Below, piece by piece: positions 36,335-36,624 of a stretch of DNA of 36,624 nucleotides. This DNA comes from Thioalkalivibrio sp. (GTDB taxonomy: Bacteria; Pseudomonadota; Gammaproteobacteria; Ectothiorhodospirales; Ectothiorhodospiraceae). A model generated the notes under the pieces. The model did no database searches. It was given only the letters and a program-made list of their open reading frames with translations, and was not told the DNA's origin. Each line of letters opens with the position of its first letter. Position 1 is the first letter of the stretch. Location: assembly GCA_003555285.1 (NCBI GenBank), contig PWGH01000254.1, forward strand, positions 1 to 36,624. The letters are read 5' to 3'. The translations under genes were made by a program, and so were the position numbers.

Positions 36335-36624
36335 TCGCAGCGCCCTTCGGGGCGGTGGTCCGGCTGGACCTGTGGCAGTACCGGATCCCACTGCTTCGCC
36401 CGGTGCCGTTGGCGGATCACACCCTGACGGAGCGGACCGGCCTGCTGCTGGAATGGCAGCGCGCCGCGGGCCCTGCGCTTTGGTCCGAGATCGCCCCGCT
36501 GCCGGGTTTCAGTGCCGAAACCCTGAGGACCTGCGTCGATCGCTGCCGGCATTTCTTTCACGGTGCGTCGTTTGCCGATGTGCAGGCCCTAGGGGCGGCC
36601 CTGCCCGCGGACCTGCCGCCGGCC
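36331..36624 (+). CDS. menC: o-succinylbenzoate synthase, N-terminal part
   Basis: The first 98 codons of a gene cut by the window end. They read [27 protein letters not shown] followed by [16 protein letters not shown], matching the N-terminal capping domain of MenC (enolase superfamily), which dehydrates SHCHC to o-succinylbenzoate. The catalytic barrel with its lysines and metal ligands is outside the window. The ATG overlaps the menB stop as ATGA, and the position after menB is as in E. coli. menE would be expected next. Confidence 0.85.
   Translation, partial: MIAAPFGAVVRLDLWQYRIPLLRPVPLADHTLTERTGLLLEWQRAAGPALWSEIAPLPGFSAETLRTCVDRCRHFFHGASFADVQALGAALPADLPPA

Overview
This is a GC-rich chromosomal window from a gammaproteobacterium, most plausibly a sulfur-oxidising member of the Chromatiales (Ectothiorhodospiraceae or Chromatiaceae-like). 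The gene order fabF-(pabB)-pabC-mltG-tmk-holB-pilZ and a menFDHBC order are typical of gammaproteobacteria. A DsrS-like protein, a single-domain rhodanese and a DsrE-fold protein point to sulfur oxidation. The lineage is inferred from gene content only. There is no CRISPR array, complete insertion sequence, phage or rRNA operon in the window.

Layout. 1-6081 is a tightly packed plus-strand operon for fatty-acid, folate, peptidoglycan, dTTP and replication functions, ending in pilZ, most junctions being ATGA overlaps. It includes a possible 81-residue extra frame coupled at both ends. 6119-8806 holds a class V aminotransferase facing away from bioA. 9082-13972 is the most interesting block: a MoxR AAA+ ATPase, a metallopeptidase-like/VWA protein, a DsrS-like protein, a rhodanese and a DsbA-fold protein on one strand. 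I read it as a candidate activase or maturation module linked to sulfur metabolism.

14151-22428 is all minus strand: methylthioinosine phosphorylase and hpt (purine salvage from methylthio-nucleosides), a DsrE-fold protein with its own leader, copA, nagZ and uvrB. A perfect 29-bp inverted repeat lies between uvrB and nagZ. Divergent from uvrB is an aspartate-type aminotransferase, followed by tRNA-Asn with a clear promoter and terminator.

23792-29500 is patchy and accessory-like. It has a yeast-type cytosine deaminase, a frameshifted remnant of an unknown protein, an orphan hypothetical gene, an aldehyde dehydrogenase, a short NfeD protein, an ABC-transporter gene collapsed by an internal deletion, a periplasmic glutathione peroxidase and a DUF4124 protein. 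30028-31124 is a TatD-associated radical SAM protein coupled to a DUF2721 membrane protein. 31396-36624 is a menaquinone operon menF-menD-menH-menB-menC, with menC cut by the window end.

Starts were chosen from family N-termini, ribosome-binding sites and overlaps. Families were recognised from memory of motifs; no database search was run.
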